Shown here one piece after another: positions 18,529 through 26,645 of a stretch of DNA of 43,608 nt (position 1 is its first letter; every line of letters starts with the position of its first letter). This DNA is from Hyphomicrobium sp. (GTDB taxonomy: Bacteria; Pseudomonadota; Alphaproteobacteria; Rhizobiales; Hyphomicrobiaceae). The notes under the pieces were generated by a model, which did not search any database, was not told the origin of the DNA, and saw nothing but the letters and a program-made list of their open reading frames with translations. A program made the translations under genes and the position numbers. The DNA is taken from assembly GCF_020852195.1 (NCBI RefSeq), contig NZ_JADZBI010000066.1:1-43608 (forward strand). The letters are read 5' to 3'.

Positions 18529-18603
18529 GGGCTCGAGACGCGTTCCTGCGAGGCCCCTGCCTAGCTCGCCCCGTGCGGTTGCTCAAGGCGCAATGCGGCG
18601 CCG

Positions 18604-18855
18604 TCAGCGGCGCTCGCGGATCACCGGCACGCCGGGCTCATACACGTTGAGGCTCAGGGGCGTGCGGTTGCCCGGATTGACGATCACGTGGCCTTCAGGG
18701 GGAAGCGGGCGGAAGACGCGCACCCCGTGCTCGACGGTGACGGTGGCGCCATAGGCGTTGTAGGGCACGATGCGCGTCGTCGTGGCGTCGCCGGCGTGAG
18801 CGGATGCGCCGGCGAGGCAAAGCGCTGCGGCGCAGGCTGTGAGAGAGCGGATCAT
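18604..18855 (-). CDS. small exported hypothetical protein
   Basis: An 83-residue protein with a clear Sec signal, MIRSLTACAAALCLAGASAHAG, cleaved near AHA. The ~60-residue mature part has no cysteine, is rich in Val, Pro and Arg, and contains paired short strands such as ATVTVEHGVRVFRP and PEGHVIVNPGNRTPLSLNVYEP, suggesting a small beta structure in the periplasm. No family recognised. It lies 78 bases after the fmt gene and 75 bases before truA on the same strand and is probably transcribed with them. Confidence 0.72.
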   Translation of the reverse strand: MIRSLTACAAALCLAGASAHAGDATTTRIVPYNAYGATVTVEHGVRVFRPLPPEGHVIVNPGNRTPLSLNVYEPGVPVIRERR

Positions 18856-18933
18856 GGGGCATCTCCAGGACGGTCTTTGGCCCCGACCTTAGGAGACAAC
18901 GTGCATTCCGGAAGCGCGGTTCGCTCGCGATGC

Positions 18934-19884
18934 TTAATAGGTGTTTTGCTGCCCGATGCGCGTGCCGCGTGGCATGGTGAATCCGCGCAGGAACTCGTCC
19001 GCCGTCATGGCCCGCTTGCCGGCGCGCTGGACCTCGACCAGGCGGACAGCGCCCTCGCCGCAGGCGACGGTGAGCCTGTCGTCGAGCACCTCGCCAGGAA
19101 GTCCGCGACCTTCGCCTAGGGTCGAGTGCAGCACCTTGATGCGCTCCGGCTTGCCGCCGGGTGGCGCGGCTTCGAACCAGGCGCCCGGAAAAGGCGAGAG
19201 GCCGCGGATGTGGTTGTGGACCTCGGCTGCGGGCCGAGCGAAGTCGATCTCGGCTTCTTTCTTGTCGATCTTCGCGGCGTAGGTGACGCCGTCCTCCGGC
19301 TGGGGCACGGCATCGAAGGTGCCGTTCTCGAGCTCGGCCAGGGCGGCGACGATGAGCTCCGCGCCGCGGCGCGCGAGGATGTCATGCAGCTCTCCGGCGG
19401 TCATGTCGGGGCCGATGGGCACCCGCTTGGCGAGCCCCACGGGGCCGGTGTCCAGCCCTTCCTCCATGCGCATGACCATGACGGCGGTCTCGGTGTCGCC
19501 GGCCATGATAGCGCGCTGGATCGGGGCTGCACCGCGCCAGCGCGGCAGCGCGGAGGCATGCACGTTGAAGCAGCCGAGGCGCGGAGCGGCGAGGACCGGC
19601 GAGGGCAGGATCAGGCCGTAGGCGATGACAACGGCCGCATCGGCGCGCAGGTCCGCGAAGAGGGTCTGCTGCTCGGGATCCTTGAGAGACTTCGGCGTGT
19701 GCACGGGGATGCCGAGGGCCTCGGCCCTCGCGTGGACGGGTGAGGGCCGCGGGGCCATGCCGCGTCCGGCCGGGCGGGGCGGCTGGGCGTAGACGGCCGC
19801 AACATCATGACCCGCAGCGTGAATCGCCTCCAGCGCCGGCACCGAGAAGTCCGGTGTTCCCATGAATACGATCTTAAGGGACAT
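18934..19884 (-). CDS. fmt: methionyl-tRNA formyltransferase
   Basis: Formylates initiator methionyl-tRNA with 10-formyl-tetrahydrofolate. The 316 residues begin [20 protein letters not shown]. The catalytic set is visible: Asn107 and His109 in [20 protein letters not shown] and Asp145 in [10 protein letters not shown]-terminal OB-like tRNA-binding domain follows from ~205. It lies 48 bases downstream of def on the same strand. The initiator tRNA it acts on is also in this window (36005-36081). Confidence 0.98.
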   Translation of the reverse strand: MSLKIVFMGTPDFSVPALEAIHAAGHDVAAVYAQPPRPAGRGMAPRPSPVHARAEALGIPVHTPKSLKDPEQQTLFADLRADAAVVIAYGLILPSPVLAAPRLGCFNVHASALPRWRGAAPIQRAIMAGDTETAVMVMRMEEGLDTGPVGLAKRVPIGPDMTAGELHDILARRGAELIVAALAELENGTFDAVPQPEDGVTYAAKIDKKEAEIDFARPAAEVHNHIRGLSPFPGAWFEAAPPGGKPERIKVLHSTLGEGRGLPGEVLDDRLTVACGEGAVRLVEVQRAGKRAMTADEFLRGFTMPRGTRIGQQNTY

Positions 19885-19932
19885 GGCAGCCTTTCGGCGC
19901 GTCGGGCGTTATGTGATGCGTGCGGCGCGACG

Positions 19933-20451
19933 TCAGGCTGAGGCTTCGCGCGCCATCTTCTTGAACTTGCGCACGACGATATCGCGCTTCAGGCGGGAGA
20001 GGAAATCGATGATCAGCTTGCCGTTCAAGTGGTCGATCTCGTGCTGCAGCGCGGTGGCGAGCAGCCCTTCGGCGGGGAGCTCCTGGGGCTTCCCCTCGCG
20101 GTCGAGGTAGCCCACGACGATGCTCGCCGGGCGCTCGATCTCGAGGCGAAAGTCGGGGATCGAGAGGCAGCCTTCCTCGTGCATGCGCGTTCTCTCGCCG
20201 TCGATCTTGAGGACCTCGGGATTGATGAGCGTCATGGGCCGTGGCGTGTCGTCGTCCTCGGAAACGTCGAGCACGATGAGGCGCTTCGGCACGCCGACCT
20301 GCACGGCGGCAAGCCCGATGCCCGGCGCGTCGTACATGGTCTCCAGCATGTCGTCGGCGAGCTTCAACAGCTCGGCGTCGACCGTTTCCACGGGCTTGGA
20401 AACCTTGCGCAGCAGAGGGTCAGGAAGCGTGATGATCGGAAGGGCGGACAT
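19933..20451 (-). CDS. def: peptide deformylase
   Basis: Removes the formyl group from nascent N-terminal methionine. I chose [20 protein letters not shown] (start at 20449-20451), giving 172 residues; the longer in-frame extension to 20523 is unconserved. The three metal-site motifs are intact: [10 protein letters not shown] at 44-53, EGCLSIP with Cys95, and QHEIDHLNG with His137, Glu138 and His141. It is followed by fmt with a short gap, so a def-fmt operon. It is divergent from the RimB-like gene at 20623, leaving 171 bases with the promoters for both. Confidence 0.97.
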   Translation of the reverse strand: MSALPIITLPDPLLRKVSKPVETVDAELLKLADDMLETMYDAPGIGLAAVQVGVPKRLIVLDVSEDDDTPRPMTLINPEVLKIDGERTRMHEEGCLSIPDFRLEIERPASIVVGYLDREGKPQELPAEGLLATALQHEIDHLNGKLIIDFLSRLKRDIVVRKFKKMAREASA

Positions 20452-20622
20452 GATCATGAAATAGGCAAGACGGGCGCATGGGTCAATCTGCGGCGCGTGC
20501 CGGCGCGGCCTCCGGCAATACACTACGTACTATTACCAATCCCCTAGAAACACGCTGCATTCACCGTCAACTCTATTGTAACATCCTGTAATATTGCGGA
20601 GCCTGCTCCAAGAGACCGGCGC

Positions 20623-21090
20623 ATGAAGCATGACCTCAACCCTCTGATCCTCGGCCGCCGCGAATGGGTGGCGCTGCCGGATCTTGGGCTTTTCGCCATC
20701 AAGGCGAAGGTGGATACGGGCGCGCGCACGTCGGCGCTCCATGCCGAGTCCATCGAGACCTTCGGCCCGGACTCGGCGCCGCGGGCGCGGTTCCTCGTGC
20801 GTCCGCTGCTGGAGGAACCGGAGCTCGCCGTGTGGTGCGAAGCCGATCTGGTCGGCGCGCGGGACGTGACCTGCTCGAGCGGCGAGCGGGAATGCCGGTG
20901 CATTATCTCGACAACGCTCCGCGTCGGCGGGCGCGCGTGGCCAATCGAGCTCGGGCTTACGAACCGGGAGGGGCTGGCGCACCGCATGCTGCTCGGGCGG
21001 CAGGCGATCCGGCCCGGCATGCTCGTGGATCCCGCGCGCTCGTTCCTGCTGCCGAAGCTCAGCACACGCCGCTATCGGGCGTCGGCTTGA
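20623..21090 (+). CDS. RimB-like ATP-dependent zinc protease family protein
   Basis: A 155-residue protein of the retropepsin-like family formerly DUF785 (putative ATP-dependent zinc protease, PF05618). Family blocks: ILGRREWVALPDLGLFAIKAKVD at the N-terminus leading into the D-T-G-A motif (VDTGARTSALHA, Asp31), a central strand-rich region, and the end block HRMLLGRQAIRPGMLVDPARS. The DTG motif resembles the aspartic-protease triad. Relatives beside RimK ATP-grasp ligases (RimB) trim glutamate tails from ribosomal protein S6. No rimK is next to this copy in the window, so it may be a stand-alone homologue or be separated from its partner. Divergent from def. Confidence 0.88.
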   Translation: MKHDLNPLILGRREWVALPDLGLFAIKAKVDTGARTSALHAESIETFGPDSAPRARFLVRPLLEEPELAVWCEADLVGARDVTCSSGERECRCIISTTLRVGGRAWPIELGLTNREGLAHRMLLGRQAIRPGMLVDPARSFLLPKLSTRRYRASA

Positions 21091-21139
21091 GAGCATCTCC
21101 GGTCGCGCCGAGGATTTTTCGCAACTTTCCTTGAGACGG

Positions 21140-21176
21140 ATCTCAACCCCGGCCTGCGCCGGGGGGACGTTGAGAT
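21140..21176. repeat. extragenic palindrome, family A copy 2
   Basis: A nested hairpin between convergent genes. The outer arms are ATCTCAA and TTGAGAT, and the inner arms CCCCGGC and GCCGGGG close a CTGC loop. The inner core and the following GACGTTGAG resemble the hairpin at 843-862. The sequence after it (GGCATCCAGATCCGTGGGAT) reads like the degraded second half of the same repeat type. It may also serve as a bidirectional terminator between the RimB-like and glycosyltransferase genes. Confidence 0.62.
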
Positions 21177-21241
21177 AGGCGTATCGGTTGCCACCGATTT
21201 CCGTCCTGCCGGCGCGGGCTGGCATCCAGATCCGTGGGATG

Positions 21242-22345
21242 TCAGGCGACTCCGAGGACGCGGGCGAGGGCGGCGTTGACGGTCTTCACGTCGAAGCGGC
21301 GCTCGGCCTTGAGGCGCGCGGCGCGTGAGCCCGCGGCGAGCTGCTCCGGATTGTTGATGTAGCTTTCCATGGCGACGGCAAGGGATGCCGCGTCGGCGGC
21401 TGGCACGAGGCAGCCCGAGACCTTCTCGTCCACGATATCGGCGCAGCCCGGCGTGGTCGTGGTCACCACCGGCCGTCCCGTCGCGAGCGCCTCGAGGGCA
21501 GCGCGCGGCATGCCTTCGCCATAGGACGGATAGACGAAGACGTGGCATGCGGCGAGCGCGGGGCGCACGTCCTCGAGGGGGCCGAGGTATTCGACGGCGC
21601 CGCTCGCGGAAAGGGCCTCGGGCGCAACGGCATCGGGCTCGCTGCTCGTGGGGCCGGCCAAGAGGAACGTCGCGTTGGGCCAAAGCACCTTCAGCCGCTC
21701 GGCTGCCGCCTTGTACTCCAGCACGCCGCGGCGGCGCTCGAGACGGCTCAGCATCAGGAAGACCGGTCCGTCATCGAGCGGTGGCAGAGGCTTGAAAGGA
21801 AAGGCCTTGAGGTCGACGCCGCTGCCCGGCACGACGAGCGTCTCCAGGTTCGCGGGCACGAGGCCGAGCCGCGTCAGTGTCGCGAGGTTGTCGCGGTTGT
21901 GGAACACCACGGCGTCGCTGGCGCGGATGGCGTGGGCGAAGCGGCGGCGGCCGACGCTTTCGATGCCGTCGCTCGGCAGTCCGTTGACGAGGCTTACCAC
22001 ACGCCGAACGCCGGCGCGGCGCGCGGCGACGGTAGCAAGCGTCAGCGTGCGCAGGCCGAAGGTGAGCACAACGTTGGGCTGCCAGTCGTTGAGCTGGGAG
22101 ACGAGGTGCGCGATCTCCTGCCAGTCGTCGAGGATGCGAAAGCGTGCGCGGGGTGGGTCGATGACGCGGTGCTGGGCACCGATGCCGCGCAAGGCGAGCA
22201 CGTATCGGCCCGGTCCCGGCGGCGTCAGGCACAGCACGCGGTGGCCCTGGTGCGTCAGCCATTCGATGAGGTCATGACGCAGGACGGCCGCCGCCTCCGC
22301 CGATGGCGCGACAAGGGCGATCCGTTCCGAGACTGGGTGAGTCAC
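21242..22345 (-). CDS. family 4 glycosyltransferase
   Basis: A 367-residue GT-B fold glycosyltransferase of family GT4. The N-terminal acceptor-binding half begins with VAPSAEAAAVLRHDLIEW and contains VLTFGLRTLTLATVAARRAG. The C-terminal donor half has FLMLSRLERRRGV and the E-x7-E signature region SYGEGMPRAALEALATGRPV followed by TTTTPGCADIV. The N-terminal pattern (loss of a leading GxGG, presence of PGPGRY) fits capsular or exopolysaccharide-type enzymes. It starts at GTG (22343-22345). It lies 99 bases after the MATE gene on the same strand. Which glycan it builds is unknown, and no other polysaccharide genes are visible here. Confidence 0.92.
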   Translation of the reverse strand: MTHPVSERIALVAPSAEAAAVLRHDLIEWLTHQGHRVLCLTPPGPGRYVLALRGIGAQHRVIDPPRARFRILDDWQEIAHLVSQLNDWQPNVVLTFGLRTLTLATVAARRAGVRRVVSLVNGLPSDGIESVGRRRFAHAIRASDAVVFHNRDNLATLTRLGLVPANLETLVVPGSGVDLKAFPFKPLPPLDDGPVFLMLSRLERRRGVLEYKAAAERLKVLWPNATFLLAGPTSSEPDAVAPEALSASGAVEYLGPLEDVRPALAACHVFVYPSYGEGMPRAALEALATGRPVVTTTTPGCADIVDEKVSGCLVPAADAASLAVAMESYINNPEQLAAGSRAARLKAERRFDVKTVNAALARVLGVA

Positions 22346-22444
22346 TGCGCGAGGCCGATCTGCCGATTCGTGCCGGGAGCCTATCGCAGGCGCGCGGGTG
22401 GCAACAAGGACGCGGGCCCTGTGCGGTGCATGGGATGCACAGGT

Positions 22445-23818
22445 TCAGAGTGCGCGCTCCTCCTCCGCCAGGAGGCGGTCGAAAAGGCGCAGGCAGAGCC
22501 AGACCGCGAGGATGCCGAACAGAATGCCGCCGGCCATGTGCGCCGTCAGCACGCCCTCGGCGCCCGCGAGCCAGCTTCCGAGGTGCACGAGGGGGATGGT
22601 GCCGACGGTGGCGCGGCCCCAGTTGAGCAGCGTCGCATAGTGCGGGAAGTCCAGCGTGTTGAAAACGGCGTTGACGACGAACAGCGCGCCCATGAAGGCG
22701 AACAGCGGCGCCAGCCAGACGTTGAACAGGTGGATCAGGGTCGCGGCCTCGCCGGTGGCGCCGAAGGCGCGGATCAGGCTCGGCGACAGAAGCGCGAGCA
22801 GAATCCAGGCGGCGGCCGTGAAGGCCACGTTGACGCCGAGGGCGAGCCTGAACGCTTCGCGCATGCGGGCGCTTTCGTTGGCACCGTAGTTCTGTCCGAT
22901 GATCGGACCGATCGAGGACGAGAGGGCGTAGATGGCGCCGAAGGCCACGGGCAGGATGCGGCCGATGATGGCCCAGCCGGCCACCGCGTCATCACCGTGT
23001 GTGGCGATGGCCGCCGTGACATAGGCGTTCGAGACCGGGGTTGCGACGTTGGTCAGGATCGCCGGCACGGCGATGGCGGTGAAGGCCGGCACGTCCGCCA
23101 CGAATGCCGGCAGGCGCGGGCGGGCGATCAGGCGGTGCACGCGGATCACGCCGTAGAGGCCAACGGCCATGAACGCGAGGCGGGCGGCGACGGTCGCCCA
23201 CGCTGCGCCGTCGATGCCGAGGCCGAGGAGGATGATGAAGATCGGGTCCAGGATGGTGTTCACCACCGCGCCGTAGAGCGTGACGTTCATGGCGCGGCGT
23301 GCGTCTCCCGCCGCGCGCAACACCGCCGCGGACGTCATGGCCAGCGTGAGGGCGGGCATCGAGGGCGTCAGGATGTAGAGATAGCGCGCGGCAAGGTCGT
23401 GCGTGCGCCCCGTCGCGCCGAGCAGCGTCAGGAGCCACGGGATGGCGATGAGGACGACCACCGCCGTCACCGCGCCGACGACGAGGTTGGCGAGGTGGGC
23501 GTTGACCGAGAGCCGGCAGGCGCGCAACCGGCGCCGGGCGCCAAGCGCGCGAGAGACGAGCGCGCTCGAGGCGATGGCGAGGCCGATGCCGATCGAGGTG
23601 GTGAAGAACAGGATCGAGCTCGCGTAGCCGACGGCGGCCAGAACGGCCTGATCCTTCAGCCACGACAGGAAGACGATGTTGGCGAGATCGCTCAGGAAGA
23701 TCGCGCCGAGGCCGACGCCGCCGGCGCCGCTCATGACCAGGATGTGGCGCAGCAGGGAGCCGACCACGAATTTCGGTGGCGCGTGAGAGAGCGCTGCCGC
23801 GTCCGGTCGGGCGTCCAT
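22445..23818 (-). CDS. MATE family efflux transporter
   Basis: A 457-residue inner-membrane transporter with about 12 predicted helices in two MatE halves. Early blocks include LLRHILVMSGAGGVGLGAIF and SSILFFTTSIGIGLAIASSA. The second half has a matching AYVTAAIATHGDDAVAGWAI and GPIIGQNYGANESARMREAF, the repeat of the first-half motif. MATE proteins export cationic drugs, antibiotics or metabolites in exchange for H+ or Na+. The substrate here is unknown. It follows recR by 140 bases containing two palindromes and precedes the glycosyltransferase gene. Confidence 0.95.
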   Translation of the reverse strand: MDARPDAAALSHAPPKFVVGSLLRHILVMSGAGGVGLGAIFLSDLANIVFLSWLKDQAVLAAVGYASSILFFTTSIGIGLAIASSALVSRALGARRRLRACRLSVNAHLANLVVGAVTAVVVLIAIPWLLTLLGATGRTHDLAARYLYILTPSMPALTLAMTSAAVLRAAGDARRAMNVTLYGAVVNTILDPIFIILLGLGIDGAAWATVAARLAFMAVGLYGVIRVHRLIARPRLPAFVADVPAFTAIAVPAILTNVATPVSNAYVTAAIATHGDDAVAGWAIIGRILPVAFGAIYALSSSIGPIIGQNYGANESARMREAFRLALGVNVAFTAAAWILLALLSPSLIRAFGATGEAATLIHLFNVWLAPLFAFMGALFVVNAVFNTLDFPHYATLLNWGRATVGTIPLVHLGSWLAGAEGVLTAHMAGGILFGILAVWLCLRLFDRLLAEEERAL

Positions 23819-23856
23819 GGAGGTCCTCGTTGGCCGCTGTCGGGCGGCGGGGGAAG

Positions 23857-23899
23857 CTAGAGCGCGATCAGCTTTGTTTGAACCGGGATCGCGCTCTAG
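23857..23899. repeat. extragenic palindrome, family C, left hairpin
   Basis: Perfect 13-base arms CTAGAGCGCGATC and GATCGCGCTCTAG around a 17-base loop, between recR and the MATE gene. It is followed by a second hairpin at 23924-23950. This two-hairpin arrangement is of the kind seen in dispersed rhizobial intergenic elements. Confidence 0.65.
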
Positions 23900-23923
23900 C
23901 CATTTGATGAGACCGATGATTCA

Positions 23924-23950
23924 CGCTTCGGACTGATAGGGTCCGAAGCG
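23924..23950. repeat. extragenic palindrome, family C, right hairpin
   Basis: Arms CGCTTCGGAC and GTCCGAAGCG with a 7-base loop; flanking ATGAT and ATCAT extend the pairing after a 3-base bulge. It ends 8 bases before the recR stop codon, so it may also act as the recR 3' structure. Confidence 0.62.
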
Positions 23951-23958
23951 ATCATGGT

Positions 23959-24564
23959 CTAGATGCGTTTGCGGGCCTTGATGGCGGCGGCCAGCGTGCC
24001 TTCGTCCAGGTAGTCCAGCTCGCCGCCGATGGGAACGCCCTGGGCGAGGCGCGATACGACGACGCCGGTCGGGGCAAGCTGCTCCGTCAGATAGTGGGCA
24101 GTCGATTGGCCTTCAACCGTGGCGTTAAGGGCGAGAATGACCTCCTTCACCTCGCCTGCGGCGGCGCGCTCGATGAGCTTGGCGAGGTTGAGGCGGTCCG
24201 GCCCGATGTCGTCGAGTGGCGAGAGATGGCCGCCGAGCACGTGATAGGGCGCGTTGATCACGGCCGCGCGCTCGAGCGCCCAGAGGTCGCCCATCTCCTC
24301 GACGACGACGATGGTCGAGCGGTCGCGGCGGTCGTCGCGGCAGATCGTGCACGGCGAGACCGTGTCGAGACTGCCGCAGGTCGGGCATTCGACGATAGTG
24401 CGGACAGCGACGCCCAAAGCCTCCGACAGCGGGACGAGCAGATCCTCACGCCTCTTGAGCAGGGCCAACGCGGCCTTGCGGGCGGAGCGCGGGCCGAGAC
24501 CGGGAAGGCGCGCCAGGAGCTGAACAAGCCGCTCGATCTCGGGGCCGGCTATTTTCTTCGACAT
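23959..24564 (-). CDS. recR: recombination protein RecR
   Basis: Acts with RecF and RecO to load RecA at gaps. The 201 residues show the family order: HhH motif [17 protein letters not shown]4 zinc finger Cys60/Cys63/Cys72/Cys75 in [17 protein letters not shown], then the Toprim domain starting at [16 protein letters not shown] and ending with the Walker-B-like end segment. The usual upstream partners dnaX and ybaB are not adjacent here; instead an AraC-type regulator precedes it by 94 bases on the same strand. Confidence 0.97.
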   Translation of the reverse strand: MSKKIAGPEIERLVQLLARLPGLGPRSARKAALALLKRREDLLVPLSEALGVAVRTIVECPTCGSLDTVSPCTICRDDRRDRSTIVVVEEMGDLWALERAAVINAPYHVLGGHLSPLDDIGPDRLNLAKLIERAAAGEVKEVILALNATVEGQSTAHYLTEQLAPTGVVVSRLAQGVPIGGELDYLDEGTLAAAIKARKRI

Positions 24565-24658
24565 TTCGGGTTCTTGGAGCTGGGACTCAACGCCGGAGAA
24601 CTAAGCACGCCGGGCATGCGTTGTCACACTGTCGAAAGGGCCGATCTCCGAGGGCTGA

Positions 24659-25681
24659 TCAGGCGTGCTCGCTCGCGACGAGGGTATCGTGCGTCAAGCC
24701 TTCGATGGCGCCGTCCGTCCGGACGAGGGGCTGCTCGGCCATCCTCTGCCCGACCCGGCGCTTGTATTCGGTCGGCGTCAGGCCATAGCGCGCCTTGAAC
24801 CTACGACCGAAGTGGGACAGATCCGAGAAGCCCCATTTGAACGCGATCTCGCTAATGCTGCGATGCGCGTGGCCTACGTCGTCCAGCGCGCCGCGGCAAC
24901 GCTCGAGCCGCCGCTCGGCGATGTAGCGCTCGATCGATGTGTGCTCCTCGGCGAGCAGGGCATTGGCGTAACGCACGGAAATGCCAGCCTCGGCCGCGAC
25001 CCGCTCGGGTTTCAGGCCGGGTTCGATCAGGAGGCGCTCCACGGTTCCCTTGAGCCGCAGCAGGGCGACGGCTCGCGGCGAGGAAAGCGCGGCGCCCCGG
25101 CTCTCCGTGAAGGCGAGCGCGAGGAGATCCAGCATCTGCTCTGCAACCTTGAGACCGGCGACGTCGTCGAGCCTCCCGGCCTGGTCCGGCAACAGCTCGA
25201 GGAACCCCATGGCCAGTGCACTGACGCCGGTGGCCGCCGTGATGGGCCGGGCCGTCAGGCCGGCGAAGTTGCCTAGCCGCGCTTCCAGCGTTGTGCGTGG
25301 CACCCGAATGACGATGCTCGTGCAATAGGTCTTGAGATCGATGTTGAACGGGCGCAGGGGGTCGACAAGAAACATGCCGCGGCCGCGCAGCACGGAATCG
25401 TGGCCGTCCTGGGAGACCAGGCTTTCGCCTGTCTGCTGCATGGCGATCAGGACGTCGCCGCTATCGGCGCGCGCCGCGCTGCGCTCGGACCGGCGGACGT
25501 GAGCGGGCGCGGCGTCGAACGTTGCCAGGCTTACCCCGGGAAGGGCGGAAATTTCCACGGTACCGCTGAAGGTGTTGGCATCCTCCGCGCGAAACTCGTG
25601 CTCGACGTAGCCCCGGGTCGCGACCTCGAGCCAGTAGCTCAGCCGCTCCCTCGGGTGGACATCCTCGGTCGAGTAAATCAT
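24659..25681 (-). CDS. AraC-family transcriptional regulator
   Basis: A 340-residue regulator with an N-terminal AraC-binding-like domain (PF14525 type, residues ~20-190, with GDVLIAMQQTGESLVSQDG and RGRGMFLVDPLRPFN) and a C-terminal double HTH (~215-320). The second HTH carries the signature ISEIAFKWGFSDLSHFGRRF followed by KARYGLTPTEYKRR. This domain pair is the one seen in FeaR/AraC-like regulators of catabolic genes. Inducer and targets are unknown. It is divergent from a MarR-family gene across 198 bases, so it could control that gene, and it lies upstream of recR. Confidence 0.93.
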   Translation of the reverse strand: MIYSTEDVHPRERLSYWLEVATRGYVEHEFRAEDANTFSGTVEISALPGVSLATFDAAPAHVRRSERSAARADSGDVLIAMQQTGESLVSQDGHDSVLRGRGMFLVDPLRPFNIDLKTYCTSIVIRVPRTTLEARLGNFAGLTARPITAATGVSALAMGFLELLPDQAGRLDDVAGLKVAEQMLDLLALAFTESRGAALSSPRAVALLRLKGTVERLLIEPGLKPERVAAEAGISVRYANALLAEEHTSIERYIAERRLERCRGALDDVGHAHRSISEIAFKWGFSDLSHFGRRFKARYGLTPTEYKRRVGQRMAEQPLVRTDGAIEGLTHDTLVASEHA

Positions 25682-25879
25682 GCGTTGGCCAGTCTTCGGC
25701 GCAAGTGCCCGGTCAGTCGAGAGTTGGAGCCGTGTGGTGCAAGCGCCGCGTTGCCCTTTGCTATTTCAATACAATTTCTCCACTGAGGAGTCGACGGATG
25801 ATTTTCGGCCGTTTGGGAAACCTGCGAAGTCCGTGCCTCGGTAACTACCCTCGCGAGCAAAGGATGGGGCAGGGCAGCC

Positions 25880-26374
25880 ATGACGCGAAATTCAACGGAA
25901 GCGGATCTGGGGCAGTCGCCTCTGCATCTCTTCCATAGGGCCGTCCAGGTGGTGACGGAAATTTATCAGGCCGAGATGTCGAGCTACGATCTTACGGCCC
26001 GCCAGTACGCGGTGCTGTTCGCGCTCGCCCATTCCGAGGGCATGAGCCAGAGCAAGCTCGTCGATGCGACGGGGATCGACCGCTCGACGATGGCCGATAT
26101 CGTGCGGCGGATGCTCAAGAAAGGCATCATCCAGCGCAAGCGCGACAAGGACGACGCGCGGGCCTACGAGGTCAAGATCACGGAAGAAGGCGTGCGGCTG
26201 TTCAAGACCGTGACGCCCATCGTGCGCCGTATCGAGGAGCGGCTCCTGTCCTCGCTCAACGGCAAGCGCGTGGACGAGTTCCTCGTTAATCTCGGCTTGA
26301 TCGTCGGTGCTGCCGCGCCTGCGGCCGGCCCGGTCAGCAACGGCCATTTCGTCGAGGCCGAAGCGCGGAAGTAG
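25880..26374 (+). CDS. MarR-family transcriptional regulator
   Basis: A 164-residue winged-helix dimeric repressor-type protein. The core runs from LHLFHRAVQVVTEIYQAEMS (dimer helix) through LTARQYAVLFALAHSEGMSQ, the recognition helix ATGIDRSTMADIVRRMLKKG, and the wing RKRDKDDARAYEVKITEEG, which holds the conserved D-x-R. An Ala/Pro-rich tail of ~25 residues follows the final dimer helix. It ends just before a strong hairpin. Ligand unknown. It is divergent from the AraC-type regulator. The large downstream gene (DUF1217) is separated by a terminator and 271 bases. Confidence 0.93.
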   Translation: MTRNSTEADLGQSPLHLFHRAVQVVTEIYQAEMSSYDLTARQYAVLFALAHSEGMSQSKLVDATGIDRSTMADIVRRMLKKGIIQRKRDKDDARAYEVKITEEGVRLFKTVTPIVRRIEERLLSSLNGKRVDEFLVNLGLIVGAAAPAAGPVSNGHFVEAEARK

Positions 26375-26380
26375 GTTCCG

Positions 26381-26414
26381 TAGGCCGGCCTCGCGCCGGC
26401 CTATTCTACCTTTT
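26381..26414 (+). terminator. terminator after marR-type gene
   Basis: Arms TAGGCCGGC and GCCGGCCTA with loop CTCGC, starting 7 bases after the stop codon, followed by TTCTACCTTTTATT. The T-rich but interrupted tail suggests a moderately good intrinsic terminator. It separates the regulator from the DUF1217 gene. Confidence 0.68.
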
Positions 26415-26645
26415 ATTAATCATCCCGTTACTCCTCGCTCCTAAGATCATCAGCAACACGTCCGTGCACGCTCTCGGCGGGGCCACGGCGCATGCTCCGT
26501 CCGTGTCCATCGGGGGGGCGTTGCGCGGGCAGGCTCACATAAGGTCGCGCCGGCAACACTCGGGGCAGCCGTCGGCGTGATTCGCGGCTTTTCCTGCCGC
26601 GGCCGCCGCAGGTGGGGCAGGGCTGATCGCGATCGGAAGCCGGCG

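Noticed and set aside
21542-23860. A 772-codon plus-strand frame across the glycosyltransferase and MATE genes
   Set aside because: Antisense to two well-supported genes. It spans their gap only by chance lack of stops.
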